Source: Sporosarcina sp. D27 (GTDB taxonomy: Bacteria > Bacillota > Bacilli > Bacillales_A > Planococcaceae). From it: a stretch of DNA of 64,000 nt. Position 1 is the stretch's first letter. Each line of letters begins with the position of its first letter. The notes below the pieces were generated by a model, which was not told the origin of the DNA, did no database searches, and saw nothing but the letters and a program-made list of their open reading frames with translations. Position numbers and translations under genes: made by a program. Below, piece by piece: positions 1-9,346 of this stretch. The stretch lies in NCBI RefSeq assembly GCF_000586555.1, contig NZ_AZUC01000014.1, forward strand, positions 248,001-312,000, given 5' to 3'.

Positions 1-1
1 G

Positions 2-64
2 ATTAGCGTGTTTGAGTTATACCGTGAATATAAGAAACTGAAAGCTGCCCAACCTACTCCTTGA
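2..64 (+). CDS. 3' end of a CDS truncated by the window edge
   Basis: An open frame enters from the left edge and ends at a TGA at 62-64. The visible 20 residues are hydrophilic and end in KKLKAAQPTP, a lysine-rich tail typical of the cytoplasmic C-terminus of many proteins. No family can be named from this little sequence. It is followed by a good promoter for cutC, which fits a gene ending here. Confidence 0.4.
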   Translation: MSVFELYREYKKLKAAQPTP

Positions 65-82
65 ATCACGCCTTCTATATGA

Positions 83-110
83 TTGAACACGTTGTAGGTT
101 AGCGTATACT
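83..110 (+). promoter_or_regulatory. SigA-type promoter for cutC
   Basis: TTGAAC at 83-88 and TATACT at 105-110 are separated by 16 bases. Transcription would start near 117 and give a leader of about 80 bases before cutC. Confidence 0.6.
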
Positions 111-196
111 GTTAACCTAACGAGTAAGCCTCATTCTGTTCCTTTATTTTAGGAAATGGGAGGTTACTTTTTGACTTTGCAAGGAGGTATTCGACT

Positions 197-883
197 ATGA
201 AATTAGAAATTATCGCAACAAACCTACAAGATGCTTTACTAGCTGAACAAGCTGGAGCAGACCGGCTGGAATTATGTTCAGCACTAACTGAAGGTGGATT
301 GACACCAAGTTTAGGGTTGATTGAAGCGGTGGTTGAGGGAGTTTCGATTCCAGTCCACGTCATTGTCCGTCCTCATAGTAGAACGTTCAATTATACTGAG
401 GAAGATATCAAAGTTATGCTTGCGGATATCCATCACATTCAGCAGACAAAAGCTTCAGGAATTGTCATCGGCATATTAGATGAAAACAATCGGGTGGATA
501 CTGTCAATTTGAAGCGTTTTTTGGATGCAGCAGGAGACTTGAATGTCACATTCCACCGTGCATTCGATGCAATTGAAAATCAGCTCGAAGCGGTCGATGT
601 GATAGGTGACTTCCCTCAAATCCAACGTATCTTAACGTCAGGTGGCCAAGCACCTGCTCCTCAATCGGTAGAGAAAATCAGGCAATTGGTTGAGAAGACA
701 AAAAATACCTCAGTAACGATTTTAGCAGGGAACGGTATGATACCTGAAGGATTAGCTGAATTTATTGAATCGACAGGGGTTACAGAAGTCCATTTTGGAT
801 CCGCAGTCCGAGAACACCAAAGTTTTCAGTATCCAATGAACCAAAAAGTGATAACAAACATCAAGTCAATCATTAGTCAATAA
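197..883 (+). CDS. cutC: CutC family protein
   Basis: This 228-residue protein matches the CutC family (TIM-barrel fold, historically called copper homeostasis protein; the enzymatic role is unsettled). The N-terminal motif AGADRLELCSALTEGGLTPS at about residues 18-37 and the later IVRPHSRTFNY segment (about 57-67) are family signatures. The C-terminal part contains the glycine-rich LTSGGQAPAP (about 146-155) and a VHFGSAVR segment. Length is typical of short CutC proteins. The ATG is preceded by AAGGAGG at about 180-186. It appears monocistronic: its own promoter lies upstream and a weak hairpin downstream. A direct role in copper handling cannot be read from the sequence. Confidence 0.93.
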   Translation: MKLEIIATNLQDALLAEQAGADRLELCSALTEGGLTPSLGLIEAVVEGVSIPVHVIVRPHSRTFNYTEEDIKVMLADIHHIQQTKASGIVIGILDENNRVDTVNLKRFLDAAGDLNVTFHRAFDAIENQLEAVDVIGDFPQIQRILTSGGQAPAPQSVEKIRQLVEKTKNTSVTILAGNGMIPEGLAEFIESTGVTEVHFGSAVREHQSFQYPMNQKVITNIKSIISQ

Positions 884-1076
884 GCTATCTTCTCTTGGTA
901 AAACACCACCTTATCACTAAAAGGGATGTATTCTCTTTAAAAACCCCCAAACCTCGGTCCATGAGGTTTACAATCCTATGGTTTTCAATAGTACAACATA
1001 CTGCTGATAATTATTAAACGTATTGGTTCTATAGAAAAGGCGCATACTCCTTTTAAGACGGAGGTGCAATTGTACT

Positions 1077-1793
1077 ATGGAACATACCGATTTCTTTAAG
1101 GTGGATTTCTGGGAAATGATCTTGCGCACTACACTTGCGTTTCTGGTGCTCTTATTGTTGGCTCGTTTCATGGGAAAAAAACAAATTTCCCAACTTACAT
1201 TCTTCCATTACGTGACTGGAATCACGATTGGGTCGATTGCAGCTGATATCGCAGGAGAATCGGAGACGCCATTCACGGACGGGTTAGTTGCGATGATCTG
1301 GTGGGCAGTATTGACGATTGCGATGAATTATATTGCTATGAAATCCAAAAAAGCACGTATCTTGTTAGATGATAAACCAATAATTATAATTCGAGAAGGG
1401 AAAATTGAAGAGGGTTCATTAAGGAAAGCGCGTCTCGATCTTAATGACGTCAATATGCTACTACGTGAACAAAGCATTTTTTCGATAAAAGACGTGTACT
1501 ATGCCATTTTCGAAGTCAATGGAAATTTAAGTGTCATGAAACGCGCAGGATTAGAGAATGCTACAAAAGCTGATGTAAAGGCGTCTACCAGAGAACCTAA
1601 ATACATTCCTACTGAAATTATTTCAGATGGAGAACTCGTTTTGGAAAATTTATCAGAACTTAACTTAACAGAACAATGGGTGTATGATCAGCTTAAAAAG
1701 AAAGGGATTAATCGCGTTGACCAAGTCTTTTATGCGGAAATCCAAGGTAATGGAGACTTGCATGTCGATGAAAGGACAGCTAAAGATAATTAA
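1077..1793 (+). CDS. DUF421 (YetF-like) membrane protein
   Basis: A 238-residue DUF421 protein of the B. subtilis YetF/YdfR/YrbG type. The first about 85 residues hold three predicted membrane helices, the first ending in the family motif LLLARFMGKKQISQLT. The remaining soluble part carries the two small alpha/beta domains usual for the family, including KARLDLNDVNMLLREQ. An RBS GGAGGTG sits about 12 bases before the ATG. A strong hairpin follows the stop, so it is probably a single-gene unit. The biochemical function is unknown; some family members affect spore germination or membrane properties. A second, shorter paralogue is at 60264-60905. Confidence 0.88.
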   Translation: MEHTDFFKVDFWEMILRTTLAFLVLLLLARFMGKKQISQLTFFHYVTGITIGSIAADIAGESETPFTDGLVAMIWWAVLTIAMNYIAMKSKKARILLDDKPIIIIREGKIEEGSLRKARLDLNDVNMLLREQSIFSIKDVYYAIFEVNGNLSVMKRAGLENATKADVKASTREPKYIPTEIISDGELVLENLSELNLTEQWVYDQLKKKGINRVDQVFYAEIQGNGDLHVDERTAKDN

Positions 1794-1841
1794 ATAGAGA
1801 GGAACCAATACCATATACATGATATTGGTTCCTCTCTATTT
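1792..1841. terminator. Hairpin terminator after the DUF421 gene
   Basis: A 19-bp perfect inverted repeat (arms about 1792-1810 and 1823-1841) with a 12-base loop. The T-run after the plus-strand arm is short, and the symmetric A/T ends would let it work in both directions. Confidence 0.75.
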
Positions 1842-2090
1842 GCTGGTGAACAAATATATCCTTCTTGATTGTTGGATTTGTGTAAATTGACCTACAAATT
1901 AAAGGGATTTACTAAAGCGATAGAGAAATAATATTAACAGATGGGAAAAAACAGCAATAAAATGGTATTTTATCGCTAGAAGTGTCCCGTACTTTTAACG
2001 CTTAGTCAAAAAAGCATAACTGTCAGCCCGTTTTATTAACTTGGTTACGACAGCTTGCCTCTGTCACTGAGTAATCTGGAGGAGAACGTT
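1842..2090. other. Intergenic region upstream of the globin chemoreceptor
   Basis: About 250 AT-rich bases. I see no convincing SigA promoter: TTGACC near 1888 lacks a matching -10. A SigD-like search fails on spacing. No ORF or strong structure is visible. The RBS of the next gene is at 2078-2084. Confidence 0.3.
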
Positions 2091-3392
2091 ATGAAATTTT
2101 TTAGTGCCAACAAGACGAAAATGAAACCAAAGGTGTTTGAAACTGCTAGAACCATGAATGTTGAAATTCGAGTAGAAGACAAGGAAATTATAAAGAAATT
2201 AAAAATGATACATCTCACAGAAGAGGATTTGAAATTGATTAAGTCGATTCAGCCTATAATTATATTGCATGGAGACGACTTGGTCGATAATTTTTACGGC
2301 ACAATTTTGCAAGTGAGAGAATTAAAAGAAATGATCGAAAGACATACGACAAAAGATTGGTTACGAGATACATTGAAAAAGCATATTATCGAAATGTTTG
2401 ATGGGGCTATTAATGATGAGTTCATACAAAAACAACTTCGGGTTGCGAAAGCTCATTACTCAATTGGATTACCTCCTTCATCCTACATGGGAGCGTTCCA
2501 AAACCTTCAAAACACTTTACTCGGAATCATCTGCAGTGAGTTGGAAAATACAAAAGAAGTCCATTTACTACTTTCAGCCATTAACAAGATGATTAGCTTT
2601 GAGCAACAGCTTGTTTTAGAAGCATATGATGATGAAACTCAAAAGAAATTAAATGAACAATTTCAAAATGGGAAAGCCGACCTTAAAAACACCATGCTGG
2701 AAGTTAGTGAAGGGTTGGTAGCTTTGGCAGAACAGACTCAAGCATCTGCTGAAATGTTGAGTACGACAATTCGTCACGTAAACGAAACTACTAAAGACAG
2801 TAATGAGCAAGCAGAGTTTGCAAAATCATCTGTCAGTGAAGGTCAAGTTCGTCTCACTGATTTATTGGAGAAAATTGAAGCAATTGAATCGTATACAAAG
2901 AGTATGATGCAGAGTATTGAACACCTAGGAGAGGCTTCCGATAAAATTGCAGCTGTTATTGGTATTGTTCAAAAGATTGCTGACCAAACGAACTTACTAT
3001 CGCTGAACTCTGCAATCGAAGCGTCGCGTGCGGGTGAGCACGGTAAAGGATTTGCGGTCGTGTCCCAAGAGGTGCGAAAGCTTGCTGAGCAAACGAAGCA
3101 GTCAGTTACTGAAATTCAAAAACTCATTTCGAATTCAAATGAAATTAAAGGACAGGTGCTTGATGATTTGAACGCCGTTAATCATGCAGTACGTGAAGGT
3201 GCAACTGCGTCTGAGCTAACGAATTCATCGTTTCATGATGTCGTAAATGCTATTGAAAGAAGTGCTTCCCTTGTTTTGACTGTACAACAACAAATGAACG
3301 ATGTAATTAATGGTGTCACGGAAATTAAAACGTCTACAACTGAAGTAGCATCATCGGCAGAGGCGTTGAATAAAGCTGCTGCACTTGCATAA
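2091..3392 (+). CDS. hemAT: Globin-coupled soluble chemoreceptor (HemAT-like)
   Basis: This 433-residue protein has no membrane segment. Residues about 30-190 form a sensor globin; the HYSIGL segment puts the proximal heme histidine at about residue 122, matching His123 of B. subtilis HemAT, followed by the conserved YMGAFQ. Residues about 200-433 are a methyl-accepting chemotaxis signalling domain, with the hairpin-tip core [20 protein letters not shown]. It should sense oxygen through heme and signal to a CheA/CheW array. The start chosen is the ATG at 2091 because GGAGGAG at 2078-2084 is ideally spaced; an upstream in-frame start at 2055 lacks an RBS. No chemotaxis genes are nearby. Confidence 0.93.
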   Translation: MKFFSANKTKMKPKVFETARTMNVEIRVEDKEIIKKLKMIHLTEEDLKLIKSIQPIIILHGDDLVDNFYGTILQVRELKEMIERHTTKDWLRDTLKKHIIEMFDGAINDEFIQKQLRVAKAHYSIGLPPSSYMGAFQNLQNTLLGIICSELENTKEVHLLLSAINKMISFEQQLVLEAYDDETQKKLNEQFQNGKADLKNTMLEVSEGLVALAEQTQASAEMLSTTIRHVNETTKDSNEQAEFAKSSVSEGQVRLTDLLEKIEAIESYTKSMMQSIEHLGEASDKIAAVIGIVQKIADQTNLLSLNSAIEASRAGEHGKGFAVVSQEVRKLAEQTKQSVTEIQKLISNSNEIKGQVLDDLNAVNHAVREGATASELTNSSFHDVVNAIERSASLVLTVQQQMNDVINGVTEIKTSTTEVASSAEALNKAAALA

Positions 3393-3467
3393 CTTTATAA
3401 GATAGCTCCATATCTAACTAGGCGGAATGTTAATAATAATTCTAAAAAGGAGGAATCTTCACTCGTT

Positions 3468-3530
3468 GTGCAGAATGACAATAATGTAGAACGTGTATCT
3501 ATTTTAATAGTAGAGGAGCGAGTGATATGA
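3468..3530 (+). CDS. Possible 20-codon leader ORF upstream of the acetyltransferase
   Basis: A strong ribosome-binding sequence AAAAAGGAGG (3444-3453) has no long ORF behind it. A GTG at 3468, about 14 bases away, opens a 20-codon frame whose TGA overlaps the ATG of the next gene (ATGA at 3527-3530). This could be a translated leader coupled to the acetyltransferase. Spacing is longer than ideal and there is no homology support. Confidence 0.22.
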   Translation: MQNDNNVERVSILIVEERVI

Positions 3531-3979
3531 CATACGTAGTGGAAACAGTTCAAGACTTGACGAAACTTAATATCGAATCACTTATTTCTGAAAGCGAAGA
3601 AGAAGGATATCGTTTTTTAACACGACTTGCGGAAGATTATAAAGAAGGCATTAATACATTTTCCGATCCTGGGGAAGCCTTGTATTGTGTGAAAGATGAG
3701 AAAGGGAAAGTAGTAGCAATTGGAGGCGTAAATCGCTTTCCGGTTCCAGGAGGAGATCCAGAGACTGGGAGACTTCAGCGTTTTTACGTGAAAGCGAAAG
3801 AACGTAGAAACGGTGCGGGATCGTTGTTACTGAAAGAAATTGTTGAGCATGCGCGAAATGTGTTTCATGAGTTGACTGTTAAAACAGAGTCATCTAAAGC
3901 GGATGCTTTTTACCGTCATAATGGTTTTGAATTTGATGATTCGGCTTCTGAAACAACACATCGAATGGCATTCAATTAA
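3527..3979 (+). CDS. GNAT family N-acetyltransferase
   Basis: A 150-residue GNAT-fold protein. The acetyl-CoA-binding motif A is visible as RLQRFYVKAKERRNGAGSLL (about residues 84-103), with the RRNGAG loop taking the usual R/Q-x-x-G-x-G/A role. A C-terminal AFYRHNGFEF segment (about 127-136) matches motif B. An RBS GAGGAG precedes the ATG. The acceptor substrate cannot be inferred. It is followed 21 bases later by the HEAT-like gene and may be co-transcribed with it. Confidence 0.85.
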   Translation: MTYVVETVQDLTKLNIESLISESEEEGYRFLTRLAEDYKEGINTFSDPGEALYCVKDEKGKVVAIGGVNRFPVPGGDPETGRLQRFYVKAKERRNGAGSLLLKEIVEHARNVFHELTVKTESSKADAFYRHNGFEFDDSASETTHRMAFN

Positions 3980-4000
3980 TAAGGAGTCAGATTAGTAAAC

Positions 4001-4546
4001 ATGGAATATTCTATACAACACTATTTAAAGCAACTGGGTGATTCAGACAAGACGAATCAGTATGAAGCATTCCTAACGATTCAAAAGGAAATCGAAGAAC
4101 CTGTGGATTGGGCATATGAGGTCTGGGGTCTTTTTGCTGAATGGCTTCATGATAAAGATCCCCATAAACGTGCACGAGGAGCACAATTCCTCGCAGGTCT
4201 TGCTAAAAGTGATTCAGAAAATCGTATTTTAGATAATTTCTCATCTCTTTGTACGGTTGCAGAGGATGAGAAATTTGTCACGTCCCGACACGCGTTACAA
4301 TCATTTTGGAAAATAGCACTCGGTGGTGACGAGCAGAAAAAGCTGGTTGCCGATTATCTATCGAATCGTTTCTATAATGCTGTGAACGGCGTCCATCCTG
4401 CGATGATCCGAAGCGATATTATTATAGGACTTCGTAAATTGTTTGATGCTACTCAGGACGAAGACATTCGAAATTTAGGAAAACAATTAATAGAAGCCGA
4501 AGATGATGCTAAACAGATGAAAAAGCTGAAAGCGAATTGGAAATAA
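4001..4546 (+). CDS. HEAT/ARM-like helical repeat protein
   Basis: A 181-residue, all-helical hydrophilic protein. Paired amphipathic helices, for example around DKDPHKRARGAQFLAGLAK (about 52-70) and VTSRHALQSFWKIA (about 94-107), suggest HEAT or ARM repeats, a scaffold for protein or nucleic-acid binding. There are no catalytic motifs. An AAGGAG RBS lies before the ATG. The name rests on repeat-like composition only; the partner and function are unknown. Confidence 0.65.
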   Translation: MEYSIQHYLKQLGDSDKTNQYEAFLTIQKEIEEPVDWAYEVWGLFAEWLHDKDPHKRARGAQFLAGLAKSDSENRILDNFSSLCTVAEDEKFVTSRHALQSFWKIALGGDEQKKLVADYLSNRFYNAVNGVHPAMIRSDIIIGLRKLFDATQDEDIRNLGKQLIEAEDDAKQMKKLKANWK

Positions 4547-4595
4547 ATAGACAAGGAAGTGGGTTGCTATTCACACAGAACGGAGACATATCCCG

Positions 4596-5132
4596 ATGGT
4601 TATTGGGATTTCCTTATTATTAATGGCACCGTTTATCGTCTTTTTGCTGCCTAATTTCATAGCGAACTCGATCTATTTCGAATCGGGGAGTTGGTTCATA
4701 TTTGTTTCTGGAGGTGTTTACACGGTATATGCAATTGCTTTCGTTTTACTAATTGCTGCATCATTTGTTCTATATGCAATGTATATGAGCAAAAAATCCA
4801 TATTTATAAGTATAGGGTTAACGATATTGGCGGGCGTAAGTTTTTACATAGCTTCACTGAACTATACGATGTTATCGGATGACGGAATTACATATCGTCC
4901 GCTGTTTTCTTTGCAAACACATTCATATACGTGGAGTGATGTGGATGAAGCGGAGTTCAGGTCAGTACCTGCGGATGATGGGAAATCAGAGTTCGATTTT
5001 AAGTTTAACGATGATATTAAGTTAACACTCACTATGAATCGATTGTTTATGAAGTTTCTTCCACCTATTGAAAATCGACTAGCTCATGAAGGTGTCGAGG
5101 TGGAAAAAATATTGGTCCCTAAAAAAGAATGA
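4596..5132 (+). CDS. Membrane protein of unknown function with C-terminal soluble domain
   Basis: 178 residues. Three hydrophobic segments (about residues 3-23, 32-62 and 70-88) are followed by a soluble tail of about 85 residues rich in beta-strand-type sequence (YTWSDVDEAEFRSV, then FDFKFNDDIKLTLTMN), resembling a small bacterial PH-like domain. The ATG at 4596 has GGAG about ten bases upstream; no better in-frame start is seen after the stop at 4548. Product name is uncertain; it sits between the HEAT-like gene and ysoA. Confidence 0.7.
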   Translation: MVIGISLLLMAPFIVFLLPNFIANSIYFESGSWFIFVSGGVYTVYAIAFVLLIAASFVLYAMYMSKKSIFISIGLTILAGVSFYIASLNYTMLSDDGITYRPLFSLQTHSYTWSDVDEAEFRSVPADDGKSEFDFKFNDDIKLTLTMNRLFMKFLPPIENRLAHEGVEVEKILVPKKE

Positions 5133-5174
5133 ACCAGTGATTGTCCGTCTAACATGCGTACAGTGGAAATGCTG

Positions 5175-5183
5175 TGCTATAGT
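5175..5183 (+). promoter_or_regulatory. Extended -10 promoter candidate for ysoA
   Basis: TGCTATAGT (TG-n-TATAGT) lies just upstream of the ysoA start. No good -35 is present at 17 bases, so this would be an extended -10 promoter. Confidence 0.35.
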
Positions 5184-5197
5184 ATCAGTGAAAGCAG

Positions 5198-6184
5198 GTG
5201 ACGGACGTGAAACGCAATCGGAAAAGACTGCATAAAAAAGGCAATATGATTGTCTTTCCCGGAACGGTGGAGCGATTGCTAGACCAAGCCGAAGATGCAA
5301 TGCAAGCGGAGGAATTCGAAAAAGCTGTCAGTATTTCGGAACAGCTTCTTGAAATTGCCCCCAACTTACCTGAAATACCCGGAATACTCGCAGTAGCATT
5401 GTATGAAACGAAGGAATTCGCGAAAGCCAAACCTTACGCAGCGAAGTGGTTACAAAGTGATATGAGTGAATATTTTGAAGCAATGGAGCTATACCTTGCG
5501 ATTTGTATGCAACTTCAGGATTATGAGGAAGTGGAAGACACCATTGGAGCTCTTCTCGATGAAGAAATTATTCCTAGTGAACTTAAACAGAAGTTTATGT
5601 ATCTGCGTGAGTTGAACGGGAGGTTATTAAATAGGTTTGTGGACGACTTTGTCGTGCAACCAAAAGAAGTGGTCTCATTTGAAGCTTTTTTACAAATGGA
5701 TCGTTTTCAACAGCACCAATTACTTGAGCAAATGGAAAGTGATGTTTCCGAGAATTCTCAGGAGTTGCTTGCTGAAATTGCAGTTTACGACAACCTCCCT
5801 CCTGTGTTAAGAACTGTTGCGTTGGTTTTGTTGCGTAATTCAGGGTTTAAAGAATCACTTGTTATCCGTAAGTTTGGGAGAGGACTTAGTGTCATACCAT
5901 CTCAGCTTCCACTACCAGGCGAAGACCCGATTACAAAAGAAATTTGTACACTTCTCCAACAAGCAATGGATAAAGATCCCTCCCGGCTTTCTCTAGTTGA
6001 AGAGGCTGTAAAAAAGTTCACTTTAATCAGCTATCCTCTGGATTGGGGTGCTCCAGCGAAAGCCGTTGCATGTGCCTATGAAAATTATTCTATGTTTCTA
6101 TTTGAAGGGGCTCCTCTTCCTCAAACAGCTTTGCATAAGCTGATCTTTGAGATCGATCAGGACTCCAGTGGAGCTTTTGAATGA
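5198..6184 (+). CDS. ysoA: TPR-repeat protein YsoA
   Basis: A 328-residue protein with tetratricopeptide-type helix pairs in the first about 130 residues, for example AEEFEKAVSISEQLLEIAPN (about 37-56), whose terminal proline-asparagine is typical of TPR units. B. subtilis YsoA has about the same length and sits in the same place, just before tig, so the assignment rests on repeats plus synteny. TPR proteins bind partners; none is known here. GTGACGGACGTG in front gives several possible starts; an in-frame ATG at 5198 or a GTG at 5207 are both usable, with AGGTGA just upstream. Confidence 0.82.
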   Translation: MTDVKRNRKRLHKKGNMIVFPGTVERLLDQAEDAMQAEEFEKAVSISEQLLEIAPNLPEIPGILAVALYETKEFAKAKPYAAKWLQSDMSEYFEAMELYLAICMQLQDYEEVEDTIGALLDEEIIPSELKQKFMYLRELNGRLLNRFVDDFVVQPKEVVSFEAFLQMDRFQQHQLLEQMESDVSENSQELLAEIAVYDNLPPVLRTVALVLLRNSGFKESLVIRKFGRGLSVIPSQLPLPGEDPITKEICTLLQQAMDKDPSRLSLVEEAVKKFTLISYPLDWGAPAKAVACAYENYSMFLFEGAPLPQTALHKLIFEIDQDSSGAFE

Positions 6185-6190
6185 AATTTC

Positions 6191-6218
6191 TTGAAAGATA
6201 AAGAGACTATGATATACT
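6191..6218 (+). promoter_or_regulatory. SigA promoter for tig
   Basis: TTGAAA at 6191-6196, 16-base spacer, TATACT at 6213-6218, with an extended TG-n just before the -10. Confidence 0.75.
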
Positions 6219-6287
6219 GAGATGGTTGTCAATGGCGTATAAACGGTACAAAATATATTCGTCACTATGATTCGGAGGTATGTGGAA

Positions 6288-7586
6288 ATGTCAGTTAAAT
6301 GGGAAAAGCAAGAAGGTAACAAAGGAAAGTTAACGTTTGAAGTTTCAGTAGAGGCTTTTAACGAAGGATTGGACAAAGCATTCAAAAAGGTCGTTAAGCA
6401 AGTAAATGCACCTGGTTTCCGTAAAGGAAAAATGCCACGCAAAATGTTCAACCAAATGTACGGAGAAGAAGCACTTTACAACGATGCAATCGATATCGTA
6501 CTTCCAGTAGCATACGATGCAGCTGTGCGTGCAGAAGGTCTTGAGCCGATTGCATCACCAGAAATCGACATCGAAAAGCTTGAAAAGGGCGAGCCAGTTG
6601 TATTCACAGCAATCGTTCCACTTAAACCAGAAGTGAAATTAGGCGAGTATAAAGGCCTTGAAGCAACACGCCAAGAGACAAAAGTTACAGACGAAGAAAT
6701 CGACATGGAACTTCAAACACGTCGTGAGTCAATGGCTGAGATGGTCGTGAAAGAAGACGGCGCAATCGAAGAAGGCGACACAGCGAACATCAACTTCGAT
6801 GGTTACTCTGAAGGAGAAGCTTTCGAAGGCGGTAAAGCTGAGAACTATGACCTTGCAATTGGTTCAGGTTCATTCATCCCAGGTTTTGAAGAGCAACTAA
6901 TCGGCTTGAAAACTGGTGAAGAAAAAGACGTTGAATTGACATTCCCTGAAGAATACCACGCAGCTGAACTTGCAGGAAAGCCAGCAGTATTCAAAGTGAA
7001 AATCAACGAAGTAAAAGCTAAAGAAGTTCCTGAGTTGAACGACGAACTTGCTAAAGAAATGGACGAAGACGTTGAAACAGTGGACGAGCTTCGTAAGAAA
7101 ATGAAAGAAAACCTAGAAACTGAAAAGAGCTCAGCTTCTGAAACAGCACTTCGCGACGACCTCGTAGAAGCAGCTGCTCGTAACGCTGAATTCGAAGTAC
7201 CTGAAGAAATGGTTGAATCTGAAACTAACCGTATGGTTGATGAGTTCGGACAACGTCTTCAAATGCAAGGCATGAACCTTGACTTGTACTACCAGTTCTC
7301 TGGACAAGACGAAGCATCACTTCGTAAGCAAATGCACGACGACGCTGTAAGCCGTGTGCGTGTATCACTTACTCTTGAAGCAATCGGTAAAGAAGAGAAC
7401 GTCGAAGTTACTGAAGAAGAAATCAACGAAGAACTTAACAAAATGTCTGGACAATTCAACATGGACATCGAACAAATCAAAACTGCTCTTGGTGGTACTG
7501 AAATGCTCGAAAACGACCTTCGTTTCAACAAAACAGTTCAACTTTTAGTTGACAACGCAAAAATCACAGAAGCAGCTGCAGAATAA
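6288..7586 (+). CDS. tig: Trigger factor (ribosome-associated chaperone and PPIase)
   Basis: 432 residues, standard length. The N-terminal ribosome-binding domain contains the signature [12 protein letters not shown] (about residues 43-54), which docks on ribosomal protein L23. Residues about 160-245 form the FKBP-type peptidyl-prolyl isomerase domain ([20 protein letters not shown]). The rest is the helical chaperone arm. Start is the ATG at 6288 with GGAGGT at 6274-6279; a start at 6267 lies upstream of the RBS and is rejected. It has its own promoter and terminator. The gene is rich in GAA/AAC/GTA-type codons, as expected for a highly expressed protein. Confidence 0.97.
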   Translation: MSVKWEKQEGNKGKLTFEVSVEAFNEGLDKAFKKVVKQVNAPGFRKGKMPRKMFNQMYGEEALYNDAIDIVLPVAYDAAVRAEGLEPIASPEIDIEKLEKGEPVVFTAIVPLKPEVKLGEYKGLEATRQETKVTDEEIDMELQTRRESMAEMVVKEDGAIEEGDTANINFDGYSEGEAFEGGKAENYDLAIGSGSFIPGFEEQLIGLKTGEEKDVELTFPEEYHAAELAGKPAVFKVKINEVKAKEVPELNDELAKEMDEDVETVDELRKKMKENLETEKSSASETALRDDLVEAAARNAEFEVPEEMVESETNRMVDEFGQRLQMQGMNLDLYYQFSGQDEASLRKQMHDDAVSRVRVSLTLEAIGKEENVEVTEEEINEELNKMSGQFNMDIEQIKTALGGTEMLENDLRFNKTVQLLVDNAKITEAAAE

Positions 7587-7603
7587 TCCAAAGCCGATCT
7601 GGG

Positions 7604-7632
7604 CAAGGCACGGAACCCCGTGCCTTGTTTTT
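7604..7632 (+). terminator. Rho-independent terminator after tig
   Basis: Stem CAAGGCACGG / CCGTGCCTTG with a 4-base loop (AACC) followed by TTTTT. Confidence 0.9.
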
Positions 7633-7702
7633 GTATATTGAGGATAGTGTAGACTGTCGAACTATAGTACAGTGATAAATTCTATAACTAAGGATATGCT
7701 AA

Positions 7703-7828
7703 TGATTGAAGCGCAAGGAGGCGTCTCCGGAGGGATAAGCGAAGATTGAAGACCCCACAGGGAGCAAAGCAACCGAGGAGGCTGAGTTCGAGCCCGCGGA
7801 AAGCGTCCGTCTGAAGTGGAAAACAACA
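7703..7828 (+). repeat. Dispersed GC-rich intergenic repeat, copy A
   Basis: About 126 bases, more GC-rich than the flanks. It contains GAAGACCCCACAGGGAGC and CCGCGGAAAGCG blocks typical of a repeat family seen in many Bacillales genomes. The same element occurs inverted at 20080-20207: AAGCGAAG/CAGCGAAG, GAAGACCCC, GAGGAGGCTGAG/GTGGAGGTTGAG, GGAAAGC, CTGAAGT and AAACAACA/AATCAACA align in order. No coding potential is apparent. It fills most of the 370-base gap between tig and clpX. Confidence 0.8.
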
Positions 7829-7903
7829 CTGTTTCTCACTATACCTGTCAATGCACTAAGCGCGGGTAAAAACCCGTGTACATACATCAAAAGAACGAAA
7901 TAG

Positions 7904-7932
7904 TTGATAAACCAGTTAGAATCTTGTAAGAT
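7904..7932 (+). promoter_or_regulatory. SigA promoter for clpX
   Basis: TTGATA at 7904-7909, 17-base spacer, TAAGAT at 7927-7932, about 24 bases before the start codon. Confidence 0.6.
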
Positions 7933-7955
7933 TTCACTGAATAGGGGTGAGCAAT

Positions 7956-9221
7956 TTGTTCAAATTTAACGACGAAAAAGACAATTTGAGCTGTTCGTTC
8001 TGTGGCAAGACGCAGGACCAAGTCCGCAAACTTGTTGCAGGACAAGGGGTTTATATATGTGACGAATGTGTTGAACTTTGTGCGGAAATCGTTGAAGAAG
8101 AAGTTGGACTCGAAGAAGGTTTCGAATTCAAAGAAGTTCCAAAGCCAAAAGAAATCCAATCCATTCTAGACGAGTATATTATTGGACAGGATCGCGCAAA
8201 GAAATCACTTTCAGTAGCGGTCTATAACCATTACAAGCGTGTAAACACAGGAAGTAAAGTTGACGACGTAGAACTCGCAAAATCGAATATCGTTCTCATT
8301 GGACCAACGGGTAGTGGTAAAACACTCCTCGCGCAAACACTTGCACGTATTTTGGACGTTCCATTTGCAATCGCAGATGCGACTTCCTTAACCGAAGCAG
8401 GTTATGTAGGGGAAGATGTTGAAAATATCCTTCTTAAACTTATTCAAGCCGCAGATTTTGATGTGGAGCGCGCTGAAAAAGGAATTATTTACATCGATGA
8501 AATTGATAAAGTGGCACGTAAATCAGAAAATGCTTCGATTACGCGTGATGTCTCAGGAGAAGGTGTCCAACAAGCCCTTCTTAAAATTCTAGAAGGTACG
8601 GTAGCGAGTGTACCTCCACAAGGTGGACGTAAACATCCTCATCAAGAATTCATTCAAATTGATACAACGAATATTTTATTCATTGTCGGTGGAGCATTCG
8701 ATGGGATTGACGAGATTATTAAACGTCGTGTCGGCCAAAAAGTAATTGGATTTGGATCCGATCCGAACGCTGCTGAGGAGGATCGTTCTTTACTATCAAG
8801 AATGATTCCAGAAGACCTTCAGCAATTCGGATTAATCCCTGAATTCATCGGCCGCTTACCGGTTATCGCGACTTTGGAGCAACTAAGTGAAGATACGCTT
8901 TATCAGATCTTGACACTTCCGAAAAACGCAATTGTTAAACAATATCAGAAGATGCTGGGTCTAGATGATGTTGAATTGCAATTTGAAGACGAAGCCCTTA
9001 TCGAAATTGCAAAAGAGTCAATTGAGCGGAAGACAGGTGCTCGTGGTTTGCGTTCGATTATCGAGAATATCATGCTCGATGTGATGTATGAACTTCCATC
9101 GTTAGAAGAAGTTAAAAAATGTGTCATAACTAAAGATTCGGTTTTGGGTGAGGGCTCCCCAATTCTTTATCTTGAAGATGGCTCAGAAATCAAACTTGAT
9201 TCAGAAAAACATACTGCATAA
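7956..9221 (+). CDS. clpX: ATP-dependent Clp protease ATP-binding subunit ClpX
   Basis: 421 residues from a TTG start. The N-terminal zinc-binding domain is visible as CSFCGK and CDEC (about residues 12-15 and 34-37). The AAA+ module has Walker A GPTGSGKT near residue 117 and Walker [10 protein letters not shown] near 180, with the C-terminal small domain containing [12 protein letters not shown]. ClpX is a hexameric unfoldase feeding ClpP. The TTG at 7956 is preferred over the GTG at 7947 because the protein then begins MFKFN as in B. subtilis and AGGGGTGA at 7943-7950 has proper spacing. No clpP is nearby, as usual. Confidence 0.96.
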   Translation: MFKFNDEKDNLSCSFCGKTQDQVRKLVAGQGVYICDECVELCAEIVEEEVGLEEGFEFKEVPKPKEIQSILDEYIIGQDRAKKSLSVAVYNHYKRVNTGSKVDDVELAKSNIVLIGPTGSGKTLLAQTLARILDVPFAIADATSLTEAGYVGEDVENILLKLIQAADFDVERAEKGIIYIDEIDKVARKSENASITRDVSGEGVQQALLKILEGTVASVPPQGGRKHPHQEFIQIDTTNILFIVGGAFDGIDEIIKRRVGQKVIGFGSDPNAAEEDRSLLSRMIPEDLQQFGLIPEFIGRLPVIATLEQLSEDTLYQILTLPKNAIVKQYQKMLGLDDVELQFEDEALIEIAKESIERKTGARGLRSIIENIMLDVMYELPSLEEVKKCVITKDSVLGEGSPILYLEDGSEIKLDSEKHTA

Positions 9222-9230
9222 TTGAAGGAG

Positions 9231-9278
9231 AAAGCTGACTTTGAGAAAGCGCATTTGTGCTGAATGAGTCAGCTTTTT
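9231..9278 (+). terminator. Terminator after clpX
   Basis: AAAGCTGACT (9231-9240) pairs with AGTCAGCTTT (9267-9276); an inner AGC/GCT-containing loop lies between. The T-run after it is short (TTTTT broken by CC). Confidence 0.65.
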
Positions 9279-9294
9279 CCCTCATTTTTCTTAT

Positions 9295-9307
9295 TGTATT
9301 CAATACA
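9295..9307. repeat. 13-bp inverted repeat before lonA (possible operator)
   Basis: TGTATT-C-AATACA is a perfect short palindrome about 40 bases upstream of the lonA start. No clear -35/-10 pair surrounds it, so an operator role is only a possibility. Confidence 0.25.
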
Positions 9308-9346
9308 TAGTTAATGGGTTAAAATGATGACGGAGGTGTTTGTTCG

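Noticed and set aside
949-969. Terminator after cutC
   Set aside because: AAACCTC/GAGGTTT forms a 7-bp stem but no T-run follows on the plus strand, so it was not listed as a terminator.
1880-1935. SigD-type promoter for the HemAT-like gene
   Set aside because: TAAA and CGATA-like boxes exist but the spacing is about 12-13 instead of 15 bases.
6098-6451. 117-codon minus-strand ORF across ysoA/tig
   Set aside because: It spans the tig promoter and start on the opposite strand and lacks an RBS.
7699-7890. 63-codon minus-strand ORF between tig and clpX
   Set aside because: It is a chance frame through repeat copy A.
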